Source: CAZCGA01 sp964498075 (GTDB taxonomy: Bacteria > Desulfobacterota > Binatia > HRBIN30). Taken from it: a stretch of 30,526 nucleotides of DNA. The DNA lies in NCBI GenBank assembly GCA_964498075.1, contig CAZCGA010000074.1, forward strand, positions 1-30,526, given 5' to 3'. The notes beneath the pieces are model-generated. The model ran no database searches and was not told the origin of the DNA. It was given only the letters and a program-made list of their open reading frames with translations. A program made the position numbers and the translations under genes. Below, piece after piece: positions 1 through 6,748 of the stretch; within the stretch, counting starts at the first letter, position 1; each line of letters starts with the position of its first letter.

Positions 1-11
1 GGCGCGTCAGC

Positions 12-79
12 AACCTCCCCCTGGCCCCCTCCTTGGTAAGGAGGGGGTTCATTGGTAGGAGGCGCCCGCTTCCGGCGCC
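12..79. repeat. Two adjacent GC-rich hairpins downstream of the thiolase gene
   Basis: A perfect 10-bp stem (CCCCCTCCTT at 25-34, AAGGAGGGGG at 38-47) with a GGT loop is followed by a 6-bp stem (GGCGCC at 61-66 and 74-79). They lie just past the stop of the minus-strand thiolase gene. There is no T-run on the minus strand after the stems, so a classical intrinsic terminator is unlikely. The first hairpin, flanked by a CT-rich stretch, looks like a dispersed REP-type repeat. That identity is from memory of similar elements and was not searched. Confidence 0.6.
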
Positions 80-120
80 GTCTCGAAGGGTGCGCTCTTG
101 GCTGCGGCCGCTATTGATCC

Positions 121-1251
121 TCACAGCGCATTCCCCAGAATGCTGACGCACGACACCGCCGCGGGTCCGCCGAGGTTGTGGGCCAGGCCGAGCTCGGCGT
201 TCTTCACCTGCCGGTCGCCGGCGCGGTGCTGCAGCTGGTGGGTCAGCTCGTAGATCATGCGCACGCCGGTGGCACCGATGGGATGGCCGAACGACTTCAG
301 CCCGCCGCTGGGATTCACCGGCAGCTCGCCGCCCAACGCTGCGCGGCCCTCCTCGACGAAGCGCCCGCCTTCACCGGCGCCGCAGAAGCCCAGATCTTCG
401 TAGTTGATGATCTCGGTGATCGTGAAGCAGTCATGCACCTCGGCGAAGTCGAGGTCACGGGGCGTGACGCCGGCGTGCGCATAAGCGCGCGCCGCCGCTT
501 CGCGCGTGGCCGCGAAGCTGAGGTAGTCGAAGCTCGGCTTATAGTACGGCTGTCCGGAGACGACGGCCAGCTCGACGGCTTTCACGTACACCGGGTCGGC
601 GCGGAACTGCTTGGCCAGCTCCGTCCGGCAGACGACGACCGCAGCGGCGCCGTCGGTGGTCGGGCAGCAATCGAATAGCCCGAGCGGGCTGTAGATCAGC
701 GGTGCCTTGAGCACCGTCTCTTCGCTCACCTCCATGCGCAGATGCGCCTTCGGGCTGAGCGTGCCGTGGTGGTGGTTCTTCACGGCGACCTTGGCGAGCG
801 TCGCCTTCGACGCGCCGTGCTTTTTGAAGTAGCGGTTCGCGGCCAACGCAAAGACGTGCGGCGCCCGTTCGCCGTAATCGACTACCGGATGTACTCGTGC
901 GGGACGGTTGAAGCCGCCGTCGCGCATCTTCTCGAAGCCGACGGCGAGCGCGACGTCACAGGCGCCGGCCGCCACGGCNNNNNNNNNNATGCCCGAGGCG
1001 CAGTAGTTCTCGACGCGCGTGATCGGGATGTTGTGCAGCTGCAGCGCGTCGCCTAGTGCATCGCCGCCGAGCTGCGACATCACGGTGCCGACCCACGCCG
1101 CCTCGATCTGCTGCGGCTCGATGCCGGCGTCCGTGGTGGCCTCGATCGCCGCCTCGTAGATCATGTCCTCGGCGCTCTTGTCGTACAGCTCGCCGAACGC
1201 GGTGCAGCCGACGCCGATCACCGCCACCTTGTTCTTCATGTCGCCCGGCAT
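121..1251 (-). CDS. Thiolase, SCP2/SCP-x-type acetyl-CoA acetyltransferase-like
   Basis: A thiolase-superfamily protein of the lipid-transfer (SCP-x) type, which cleaves or condenses beta-ketoacyl-CoA in the cytoplasm, probably in degradation of fatty or steroid-like acids. Visible motifs: nucleophilic Cys84 in NYCASG, His273 in HDCF, GHPIGATG at about 322-329, and a C-terminal NLGGPAAVSC with Cys368. The start at 1251 is fixed by AGGAGG six bases upstream; the next ATG, four codons in, is too far from it. Ten N at 979-988 interrupt the gene four residues after the catalytic Cys. The frame is kept, but related proteins have about five more residues here, so the true gap is probably longer than ten bases. 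The OB-fold/zinc-ribbon partner often encoded beside such thiolases is not seen; it may lie left of the window. Substrate not determinable. Confidence 0.9.
   Translation of the reverse strand: MPGDMKNKVAVIGVGCTAFGELYDKSAEDMIYEAAIEATTDAGIEPQQIEAAWVGTVMSQLGGDALGDALQLHNIPITRVENYCASGXXXXAVAAGACDVALAVGFEKMRDGGFNRPARVHPVVDYGERAPHVFALAANRYFKKHGASKATLAKVAVKNHHHGTLSPKAHLRMEVSEETVLKAPLIYSPLGLFDCCPTTDGAAAVVVCRTELAKQFRADPVYVKAVELAVVSGQPYYKPSFDYLSFAATREAAARAYAHAGVTPRDLDFAEVHDCFTITEIINYEDLGFCGAGEGGRFVEEGRAALGGELPVNPSGGLKSFGHPIGATGVRMIYELTHQLQHRAGDRQVKNAELGLAHNLGGPAAVSCVSILGNAL
979..988. other. Assembly gap (10 N) inside the thiolase gene
   Basis: Ten N. On the minus strand the bases before the gap read GGC AT, so the first codon of the gap is ATN (Ile or Met). 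The ten bases keep the frame. The length is likely a scaffolder placeholder (see findings). Confidence 0.97.
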
Positions 1252-1346
1252 ACGTGACCTCCTGCGGATGACGTATCGCAGAGGAGAGCCGTCAGCAATC
1301 AGCGCTCAGCGCCTGTGAGGAAATTGGAACGGGCGTCCCACACAGG

Positions 1347-1419
1347 GCGCGTATCGAGGGAGGCCAGGTGGCGCGTTGCTCGGCAAACGCCCCTCGATAC
1401 GCGGCCGAAAGAAGGCCGC
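1347..1419. repeat. REP-like palindromic element between thiolase and glycosylase genes
   Basis: A perfect 13-bp inverted repeat (CGCGTATCGAGGG at 1348-1360, its complement at 1391-1403, 30-base loop) is followed by and partly shares bases with a second stem, GCGGCC 1401-1406 / GGCCGC 1414-1419. It lies in the 212-base gap between two minus-strand genes. Compound hairpins of this kind are usual for intergenic REP/BIME-type repeats. No T-run follows, so terminator function is doubtful. Confidence 0.65.
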
Positions 1420-1463
1420 TACTCGGGGCGAGCGGGGTGTGGCCAGCTCATTCGATCAGTTCC

Positions 1464-2066
1464 TCACGCGCTCTCAGCTGTCCGCTGCGGAGCCTCGGCG
1501 GTGCGGTCGCGCTTGGAGACGCCGGGGCTGCCGAGGATGTAGAACCGCCTGGGCAGCTCAGCGGCATGCCGGATGCCGATCCGGGTTGTTTGAATGATGC
1601 GCTCGCCGCGCCGGCGCCGGCCGAGCTCGATCCACAGGTCCGGATCGGATACGAGGTCGCGTCCGTTGTCGCGCAGCGTGACGTGCAGCGCGCGGCAGGC
1701 GAGCGCGGGCCCGGCGGCGCTCGCGATGCCATCGAGACCGCGCACGAGCACGGCGCCGGGCCGGCCGTCGCGTTCGGTGACGACGTTGAGGCAGTGATGC
1801 ATGCCGTAAGTGAAGTAGACGTAGAGGACGCCTGCAGGCCCGAACATGATCTGATTGCGCGGCGTGCGCTTGCCGTTGGCGGCGTGCGACGCAAGGTCGT
1901 CGGTGTAGACCTCCACCTCGACGATACGTCCGCGCAGCACCTCGCCGCCGACGCGGTGGCAGATGGTGCAGCCGAGCAGCCGGCGCGCTACGCGCAGTGT
2001 CGAGCGAGCGAAGTCACTGCGCTGGAGACGCGGCAACCGATTAGCCATGAGCCGCAAGCGACTCAA
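1464..2066 (-). CDS. mpg: DNA-3-methyladenine glycosylase (AAG/MPG family)
   Basis: Base-excision repair enzyme that flips out and excises alkylated purines. The fold signature is clear: VEVY (Glu52, Tyr54, corresponding to the human Glu125/Tyr127 pair), ASH with His61, a TPRNQIMF segment, then LYVYFTYGMHHCLNVV, a GP-x-L-x-x-x-AL segment near 140 and RIGIRHA near 175. About 200 residues is normal for bacterial members. The TTG at 2066 overlaps the upstream stop (TTGA), has AGAGG eight bases before it and would allow translational coupling. An ATG at 2048 has no Shine-Dalgarno site. It is GC-rich, unlike the genes upstream on the same strand, so it may belong to the resident chromosome. Family certain, start less so. 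Confidence 0.88.
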   Translation of the reverse strand: MSRLRLMANRLPRLQRSDFARSTLRVARRLLGCTICHRVGGEVLRGRIVEVEVYTDDLASHAANGKRTPRNQIMFGPAGVLYVYFTYGMHHCLNVVTERDGRPGAVLVRGLDGIASAAGPALACRALHVTLRDNGRDLVSDPDLWIELGRRRRGERIIQTTRIGIRHAAELPRRFYILGSPGVSKRDRTAEAPQRTAESA

Positions 2067-2651
2067 TCGCGCGTCCTCTGGGGCGGGTTCGGCAAATCTC
2101 TATCGTCCTTCGTAGCTCTGAGAAGCCTGCTTACTAGCGGACCTGTGGACTCCTCCAGGGCCAACGCGAACTGCTCCAATGACGGCTCTGCAAAGGTGTC
2201 AGGGGAAATCACTTCCCTCACCCACCAGTCGTAGTAGTACGCAACTGCCAGCACGGCATCGAACTTTGGGACGGGACTTCCAAAGCCCAACCCGCGATGC
2301 GCCGCGTACTCGTTCCGAAACTCAATCATATCCTTCCAGCATTGCTCCCATTGCTGGCAATCGAGACCTGCCTGCTGAAAAAGTCCCTCACGAAAACTTT
2401 GGTGAAGTGCTTCGGAGTCGGCTGTCGACAGACGCTTCCAGTGGGTCGGGTTGCACCCATCAGAACCAAACACCATGCACCAGTGGATGGCCGCCTGAAG
2501 CAAGTGCGCATCGATCGTAAGAACCCAGAACTGACTTTGGAGCTGGTGCTCCCTATACGCCTTCAAAAGGACTCGATAGTAAATCACGTGGGACACGAAC
2601 CTCTTCACTACCGGGAATTGGTTGCTGAAACACTTCAAAGTCGTAGTCCAT
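2063..2651 (-). pseudogene. Unknown protein with R-N-E-x3-H motif, probably frameshifted near its N-terminus
   Basis: The open frame runs from a TTG at 2638 and encodes 191 residues rich in Trp, Tyr and His, with FRNEYAAHR near residue 108 and a YYYDWW segment. A better start is ATG at 2651 in another frame, giving MDYDFEVFQQPIPGSEE. Joining that to FVSHVIYYRV by removing one base from the GAGG at 2600-2603 gives a continuous protein of about 195 residues. So either the gene has a one-base insertion or the assembly has an error. R-x5-H resembles the HEPN-domain RX4-6H motif, but the match is short and I do not assign a nuclease function. GC is clearly lower than in flanking chromosomal genes. 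The 3' end overlaps the glycosylase start by four bases. Confidence 0.6.
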
Positions 2652-2654
2652 TGT

Positions 2655-2745
2655 GCTTACGCCGAACCAACCTACGACGGTCGCCGGGTGGCGCCGTCAG
2701 CTGCCAGCGCCTTGTGCGACTGACCCCTCACGCTCGGCACAGCGA
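2655..2745 (-). repeat. Imperfect inverted repeat, attC-like, between two small genes
   Basis: On the minus strand the heptamers GCCGAGC and GTTCGGC (complementary except for one base) bracket about 84 bases. Inside them GTCGC and GGCGC pair with their complements at offsets differing by one base. GTTCGGC differs from the integron core GTTRRRY at one position. The layout resembles an attC site but is degenerate. Low confidence as a recombination site; the dyad itself is visible. Confidence 0.3.
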
Positions 2746-3150
2746 GAACCAAAGTAGCGGAAGCGCGGCCCACATCATGACCGTTGCCAGGATACTTACC
2801 GCACCCTTCGGAGCCGCGCGGGGAGTGATCTTCCGCCCCGTCCGGATTTCCCACAGGAGGTCGGGCAGGCGAGACAGCATCAGCATCGCGGCGGCCGCGA
2901 GAACGCCGAAGTTCCGGAAGCGCAGTAGGAGATAGAGGTAGAGGACGACCAGTAGGGCAAAGAACAGCGTGATGCCTGCGTTGGCACGCTTGTCCCTTGC
3001 GACCTCGCCACGGAGAGCTGGATGAAGCCCCGCTTCGAGTTCAACCATCCCCGGCGCTGGGACCAACCCCCTCACCACCATTCCAAGGAGATTCGTCCCA
3101 ATGAGCATGAGGCCTACCCAGCAGACAACGGCCTCAATCACACAAAGCAA
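2728..3150 (-). CDS. Unknown small integral membrane protein
   Basis: A 140-residue protein with about four hydrophobic segments: residues 4-27, 60-77, 79-93 and 118-137. A charged stretch (EVARDKRAN) lies before the second and DLLWEIRTGRKI between the third and fourth. The start is TTG at 3150 with GGAGG five bases upstream. Similar short membrane proteins occur as conserved hypotheticals in accessory DNA and integron cassettes (recollection, not a search). It is one of five minus-strand genes in a lower-GC block. No function can be assigned. Confidence 0.75.
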   Translation of the reverse strand: MLCVIEAVVCWVGLMLIGTNLLGMVVRGLVPAPGMVELEAGLHPALRGEVARDKRANAGITLFFALLVVLYLYLLLRFRNFGVLAAAAMLMLSRLPDLLWEIRTGRKITPRAAPKGAVSILATVMMWAALPLLWFSLCRA

Positions 3151-3224
3151 TGTGCCCTCCGATCAGTGGGCGCCTGTCGCTGAGCCGCCCCGCCCTTCGT
3201 GCCTTTCGGCCCCGTGGAGTATCC

Positions 3225-3310
3225 GCGTAACGCGCTGCGCGTGAGCCGCCGGCTCATGGACGCTCGCGAGTGGCAGCCAACCTCAAGCCGGTCGGCTCTA
3301 CGCGCTTAGG
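3225..3310. repeat. Long stem-loop with two bulged bases, attC-like
   Basis: Bases 3237-3254 pair completely with 3286-3305 except for two unpaired single bases on the second arm (18 bp of stem, 31-base loop). GCGTAAC at 3225-3231 stands five bases outside the first arm. A stem with extrahelical bases on one arm is what folded attC sites look like, but the outer core boxes do not match the RYYYAAC/GTTRRRY consensus fully. It fills the middle of the 220-base gap between the two membrane-protein genes. Confidence 0.45.
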
Positions 3311-3369
3311 AGGCCTGGCGGAATGCTTGATCGAAGGGCCGTTCCTAGCATTGGGTGGTGCGACCAGTG

Positions 3370-4023
3370 TCACGCGCCATCTCGTATGCCGGGCAAAATC
3401 ACTGGCCCGAAGAAGAGCACCGCAACTACGACGCAGTAACCAGCCACCGCAGTTGTCTGAGCAACTATCCGGTTGTGGTCACCCGGCATTAGAAAATACG
3501 GCTGTGCTCGTGCTCCGTGACCGATGTAGCCAGCGGCCAGAAAACCGAGACCGCCGAAGACTACCTGTGCCACGGCGGTGCCGGCGGTTAGCGTAACGCT
3601 TAGCTTCACCAGGATCGCAACCACGACCCCATACGAGCCGCCGACGATAACGGCGGCCGACGTCTTCCAGAACGGAGCGTTGCGGATTGCAAAATACCTG
3701 ATGTTGCCGCAACCGAAGATTGCGACGACAGGAGCAAGAGGACGCCACACGAACCAGGCGACGACGGTAAGAAAGGCATAGCCGACGAGAGTGTATGTGC
3801 CAGCATGCGAGGGCTCGGTGCCGGCTGCGGTGTCCCGCCCGCGCGCCGCAACTACGTCCAGGTTTCGACCGAGGTGCATGTAAAATGCAGCGCGATCGAG
3901 CGCGTTCAACTCCGACAACTTCGCTTCCCCCAAGCGGCGGAGTTCCTTCGGGTCGTCGATGCCGACGATTCCGAACTCCTCCGCCAACGTCTGCTTCATC
4001 GCATCAAGTTCCTGTTGAGTCAC
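3370..4023 (-). CDS. Unknown membrane protein with soluble N-terminal region
   Basis: 217 residues. The first 75 are hydrophilic and helical in character (ELDAMKQTLAEEFGI, then DPKELRRLGEAKLSEL). At least four hydrophobic segments follow at about 78-98, 121-140, 145-165 and 188-210. Start GTG at 4023 with GGAGG four bases upstream. It sits 47 bases downstream of the DUF6988-like gene on the same strand. No family recognised; no catalytic motif seen. It belongs to the lower-GC gene block. Confidence 0.72.
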   Translation of the reverse strand: MTQQELDAMKQTLAEEFGIVGIDDPKELRRLGEAKLSELNALDRAAFYMHLGRNLDVVAARGRDTAAGTEPSHAGTYTLVGYAFLTVVAWFVWRPLAPVVAIFGCGNIRYFAIRNAPFWKTSAAVIVGGSYGVVVAILVKLSVTLTAGTAVAQVVFGGLGFLAAGYIGHGARAQPYFLMPGDHNRIVAQTTAVAGYCVVVAVLFFGPVILPGIRDGA

Positions 4024-4068
4024 GGTACCTCCAATCGTGCTTCCTTCCTCGGTGTCATGGACGCCTAC

Positions 4069-4130
4069 GCCTAACGGTGTGGCGATGGGCCGCGCCCCCC
4101 GCTGGCGTCGTTCTCGCCGGGTTTGGGCTC
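4069..4130 (-). repeat. Candidate attC site with consensus GTTAGGC core
   Basis: The minus strand carries GTTAGGC (4069-4075), a perfect match to the integron core GTTRRRY. The stop codon of the preceding gene lies inside it (CGTTAG). About 50 bases upstream is GCCCAAAC, close to the complementary box GCCTAAC, and GGCGA occurs in both arms at offsets of 10 and 12. The last codons of the upstream gene (rich in Gly, Arg, Ser, Pro) read through this dyad, a pattern common when a cassette ORF ends in attC. Suggestive only; the left box is imperfect. Confidence 0.4.
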
Positions 4131-4739
4131 CGCCTTCCAGAAGACCGTGGCCTTCTCAAGAACTGACTTGGCGAGCTGTTCATTTCCAGCCAGGAGCGTG
4201 ATTTGCGCTGCCGCGAGAAGTGCGATTGCGTTCGCGAAGCCCAGAACCTCGGCGATTTCTTCCTTCTCGTAGTTCGGCGTAATCGCCGCCCCGGTGTCTC
4301 GCCGTGCGATCTGGGCTATGCCACCGTGTGTGAAGCTGTTCATTGCCTTCCACCACTGCCGCTTGACGCTAGAAAGGACACCTTCATCGAACCCATCCAG
4401 CCTTTCGACGTCTTGAACCAAGGACTCGAAGGTACAGTCGAGCTTATCGGTCTTGAACCGTTCTAGATCAGCATCCGAGGCGCGGCGGTATAGCCACACT
4501 CCGCGCACGTACGCCTCGAAGATCGACCGGACAAGGGAGAGGGCGGAACCGAAGATAGATCGTGAAATAAGCACCACGATGGCACGTTGATGCTCGAGCG
4601 CTAGACCGAAACACCCCGCGGCAAGGCGAGTGCGATCATCTGACTTGACCTCCAAACCGTCGATCTCCTGTTCGAGCCAACGGATCAAGGCTTCGGCATC
4701 GGCCACTAGCTGAGCAATCTTCATGTCCACTGTAAGCAT
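4071..4739 (-). CDS. Conserved hypothetical protein, DUF6988-like
   Basis: 222 residues, largely helical. The segment SLVRSIFEAYVRGVWLYRRASDADLERFKTDK (about 68-99) is strongly reminiscent of the DUF6988 family found in accessory DNA. TH of FTHGGIAQI near 137 is another conserved-looking element. No enzymatic motif is recognised. The stop codon is embedded in a GTTAGGC core, and the last 20 residues look like translated recombination-site sequence. The first Met at 4739 or the Met six codons in could both be starts; no strong Shine-Dalgarno site decides. Family name is from memory. Confidence 0.7.
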   Translation of the reverse strand: MLTVDMKIAQLVADAEALIRWLEQEIDGLEVKSDDRTRLAAGCFGLALEHQRAIVVLISRSIFGSALSLVRSIFEAYVRGVWLYRRASDADLERFKTDKLDCTFESLVQDVERLDGFDEGVLSSVKRQWWKAMNSFTHGGIAQIARRDTGAAITPNYEKEEIAEVLGFANAIALLAAAQITLLAGNEQLAKSVLEKATVFWKAEPKPGENDASGGRGPSPHR

Positions 4740-4753
4740 CTACTCCTTGCCGC

Positions 4754-4835
4754 TCAGGCGCGGCCACCAGCCCACCGTAGTTCGTGTTCGCCTGAATCGC
4801 CCGTTGGTAGCCGTCGGCTGCAGCGGGCGGTCGAC
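4754..4835. repeat. Dyads between the antitoxin gene and the DUF6988-like gene
   Basis: Two inverted repeats fill the 95-base gap: TCAGGCG at 4754-4760 with CGCCTGA at 4789-4795, and CGCCCG at 4798-4803 with CGGGCG about 20 bases on. The second encloses a GCTGCAGCCGAC-type segment often seen in attC arms. No clear core heptamer is present. Confidence 0.35.
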
Positions 4836-5128
4836 TACGCCGCCAACTTCACTGCGACCGACACGCCCGCCTTTGCGCACAAGCCCACCAGGTAGTCGAG
4901 TGAGAGCTTGTCCACCTTGTTGCGCGCGATCTCGGAGATGCGCGGTTGCACCACGCCCAGACGCTTAGCCGCCTGCGCCTGGGTCAAGCCCGCGCGGGCC
5001 ATCCATCGCCGCAGCGCCTCGGCCAGCTCACAGCGCAGGAGCATGACGGCTGCCTGGTGCGGTGGGAAGCCCAGATCGAGAAACACATTCCCGCTGCCCC
5101 GTGTGATGCGCGTGTCGGTTTTCTTCAT
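4835..5128 (-). CDS. higA: Antitoxin, XRE-type helix-turn-helix (HigA-like)
   Basis: 97-residue DNA-binding antitoxin. The helix-turn-helix is LTQAQAAKRLGVVQPRISEI at about 48-67, followed by LSLDYLVGLCAKAGVSV, the usual tail of the HTH_37 subgroup paired with Gp49-type toxins. Its ATG overlaps the toxin stop (ATGA at 5125-5128), with GGAGGAG just upstream inside the toxin gene, so the two are translationally coupled. It is expected to neutralise the toxin and repress the pair through the palindrome before the toxin gene. Confidence 0.88.
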   Translation of the reverse strand: MKKTDTRITRGSGNVFLDLGFPPHQAAVMLLRCELAEALRRWMARAGLTQAQAAKRLGVVQPRISEIARNKVDKLSLDYLVGLCAKAGVSVAVKLAA

Positions 5129-5448
5129 GGCTCTCCTCCGATCATCCTGTAGCGCCTCGCTGCCAGTTCGATGTCCGCTTGTGGGGTTTCCCTGGTCTTC
5201 TTCTGGAAGGCGTGCAGCACATAGACCGCGTGCTCGAACTTTGCCACGTAGATCACGCGGAACGCGCCCGCTTCGTCGCGCACGCGAATCTCGTAGGCGC
5301 CCGGCCCGACGGCCGGTATGGGCTTGAAGTCTGCCGGCTCGCGCCCCACTTGCACCATGAACAACTCGTACCCGGCGCGTCGACGTGCTGGCTCCGGGAA
5401 CGCCGCCAAGTCCTTGCGGGCCGTACCAACGAAGTACGCCGCCTTCAT
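5125..5448 (-). CDS. higB: Toxin, phage Gp49-like / HigB family (RelE fold)
   Basis: 107 residues. Members of this family (PF05973) are RelE-fold ribonucleases that cut mRNA on the ribosome. Characteristic elements: AYEIRVRDEAGAFRVIYVAKF (about 51-71), VYVLHAFQKKTRETP (about 75-89) and a closing ELAARRYR. Toxin-before-antitoxin order is the HigBA arrangement. A promoter lies so close to the ATG at 5448 that the mRNA would be almost leaderless, and no Shine-Dalgarno site is seen. Confidence 0.9.
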   Translation of the reverse strand: MKAAYFVGTARKDLAAFPEPARRRAGYELFMVQVGREPADFKPIPAVGPGAYEIRVRDEAGAFRVIYVAKFEHAVYVLHAFQKKTRETPQADIELAARRYRMIGGEP

Positions 5449-5457
5449 GTTGAACCG

Positions 5458-5486
5458 ACTATACGAACATTCGTATGGAGGTGCAA
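5458..5486 (-). promoter_or_regulatory. HigBA promoter with palindromic operator
   Basis: On the minus strand, TTGCAC (5481-5486), a 17-base spacer and TATAGT (5458-5463) form a good sigma-70 promoter. A perfect palindrome, ATACGAA-CA-TTCGTAT (5461-5476), covers the spacer and the upstream part of the -10. Antitoxin binding there would block RNA polymerase, the usual autoregulation of such pairs. Only nine bases separate the -10 from the toxin ATG. Confidence 0.85.
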
Positions 5487-5529
5487 GGGCACCCGACAGG
5501 ACTGCGTCGGCTTCAGGTTGCTGCTCGGA

Positions 5530-6654
5530 TCAGATCGCAACCGGACGCGGCACCCAGGCACCGAAGCGCTGGCGGGCGCCACTGGTCGTTCCCCATCTGC
5601 CCGCGATGCGTGTCCCGCAGCCGGCGCAGCGGCCGTCATCCAGATGCACGGCGCGAATGCGATAGCCGCTACGCTCCACCACGGTCGCATGACATTGAGG
5701 GCAGTAGGTGTTCTCGTAGCCGCCGACGTGACCCGGAAGATTCCCGGCGTAGACGAAGCGCAGTCCCGCTTCTCGTCCGGCAGCCGCAGCCTTGAGCAGC
5801 GTTTCGGCAGTGGTGAAGTCGTGATCCGCCATCTTGTAGTCGGGATGGAAGGCGGTGACGTGCCACGGGATGTCGACCGACACGGAAGCCAGGAAGTGGG
5901 CGATCTCCGCCAGCTCGGCGTCCGAATCATTGAAACCCGGCACGATGAGCGTAACGACCTCTAACCAGAAGTCCATGTCGACCAGCCGCCGGATGGTGTC
6001 CTTGACCGTTTCGAGCACGCCGCCGAGCTTGCGGTACTGCTTGTCGTTGAAGCCCTTGAGATCGACCTTGTACAAGTCGACCCACGGGCGCAGGTACTCG
6101 AGCACTTCCGGCGTACCGTTGCCGTTGGAGATGTACGCCGTCGTCAGGCCACGGGCCTTGGCGACGCGGAAGACCTCGACGGCCCACTCGCTGGTGATCA
6201 GCGGCTCGTTGTAGGTGCTGGCGACGATCTCGGCGCCCTGATCGACGGCGAGCTGCACCAGCTGCTCGGCCGTGCACTGCCGCGGCGTCACGCCGGCGAC
6301 GGGGTCGCGCAGGGCTTGCGAAGTGATCCAGTTCTGGCAGTAGCCGCAGTGGTAGTCGCAGCCGAGCATGCCGAAGCTGAGCGCCAGTGCGCCGGGGGCG
6401 GCGTGGAAGAAGGGTTTCTTTTCGACCGGGTCACACTGCAGCGCCGCAACATAACCGCGCGGCACGTGCAGCACGCCGTCGCGGTTGAAGCGCACCTTGC
6501 AGATGCCGACCTTGCCGTCCGGCAGGTAGCAGCGGTGGCCGCAGGCGACGCAGCGCAGCGCCCGGTCGGGGAGTGGCTCGACTAGCTCTCCCGCTGCCGT
6601 CTGGGCGGAGAGGACATCTTGCAAGGAGCGTTGAGACTCCGAAATGTTCGGCAT
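5530..6654 (-). CDS. amrS: AmmeMemoRadiSam-system radical SAM enzyme (AmrS)
   Basis: 374-residue radical SAM protein. The [4Fe-4S] motif CxxxCxxC is Cys99, Cys103, Cys106 (GCDYHCGYCQNW). An N-terminal knot (C35-V-A-C38, C42, C52) and a C-terminal knot (CPQC at 318-321, CAGC at 343-346) bracket the barrel. These and the AFHPDYKM segment identify AmrS, whose reaction is not established. Its usual partners AmrA and AmrB are not in the window. The open frame extends to a TTG at 6693, but that TTG lies in a -35 hexamer whose -10 is ten bases before the ATG at 6654, so I start there. No Shine-Dalgarno site. Confidence 0.9.
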   Translation of the reverse strand: MPNISESQRSLQDVLSAQTAAGELVEPLPDRALRCVACGHRCYLPDGKVGICKVRFNRDGVLHVPRGYVAALQCDPVEKKPFFHAAPGALALSFGMLGCDYHCGYCQNWITSQALRDPVAGVTPRQCTAEQLVQLAVDQGAEIVASTYNEPLITSEWAVEVFRVAKARGLTTAYISNGNGTPEVLEYLRPWVDLYKVDLKGFNDKQYRKLGGVLETVKDTIRRLVDMDFWLEVVTLIVPGFNDSDAELAEIAHFLASVSVDIPWHVTAFHPDYKMADHDFTTAETLLKAAAAGREAGLRFVYAGNLPGHVGGYENTYCPQCHATVVERSGYRIRAVHLDDGRCAGCGTRIAGRWGTTSGARQRFGAWVPRPVAI

Positions 6655-6664
6655 TGCCGCAACC

Positions 6665-6693
6665 AGTATAGGTACCGCGTCCGGGCGCGGCAA
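6665..6693 (-). promoter_or_regulatory. Promoter of the AmmeMemoRadiSam gene
   Basis: Minus-strand TTGCCG (6688-6693), 17-base spacer, TATACT (6665-6670). The -10 ends ten bases before the ATG at 6654, so the predicted transcript has a leader of only three or four bases. Confidence 0.7.
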
Positions 6694-6748
6694 CCGCTCC
6701 CGCCGCGGTGCGCGGTCTCAACGCGCGCACCACCGCAGGCCCGGCCGA

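Noticed and set aside
6655..6693. TTG start giving 13 extra residues on the AmmeMemoRadiSam enzyme
   Set aside because: The TTG is part of the -35 box and the extension would be translated from promoter DNA.
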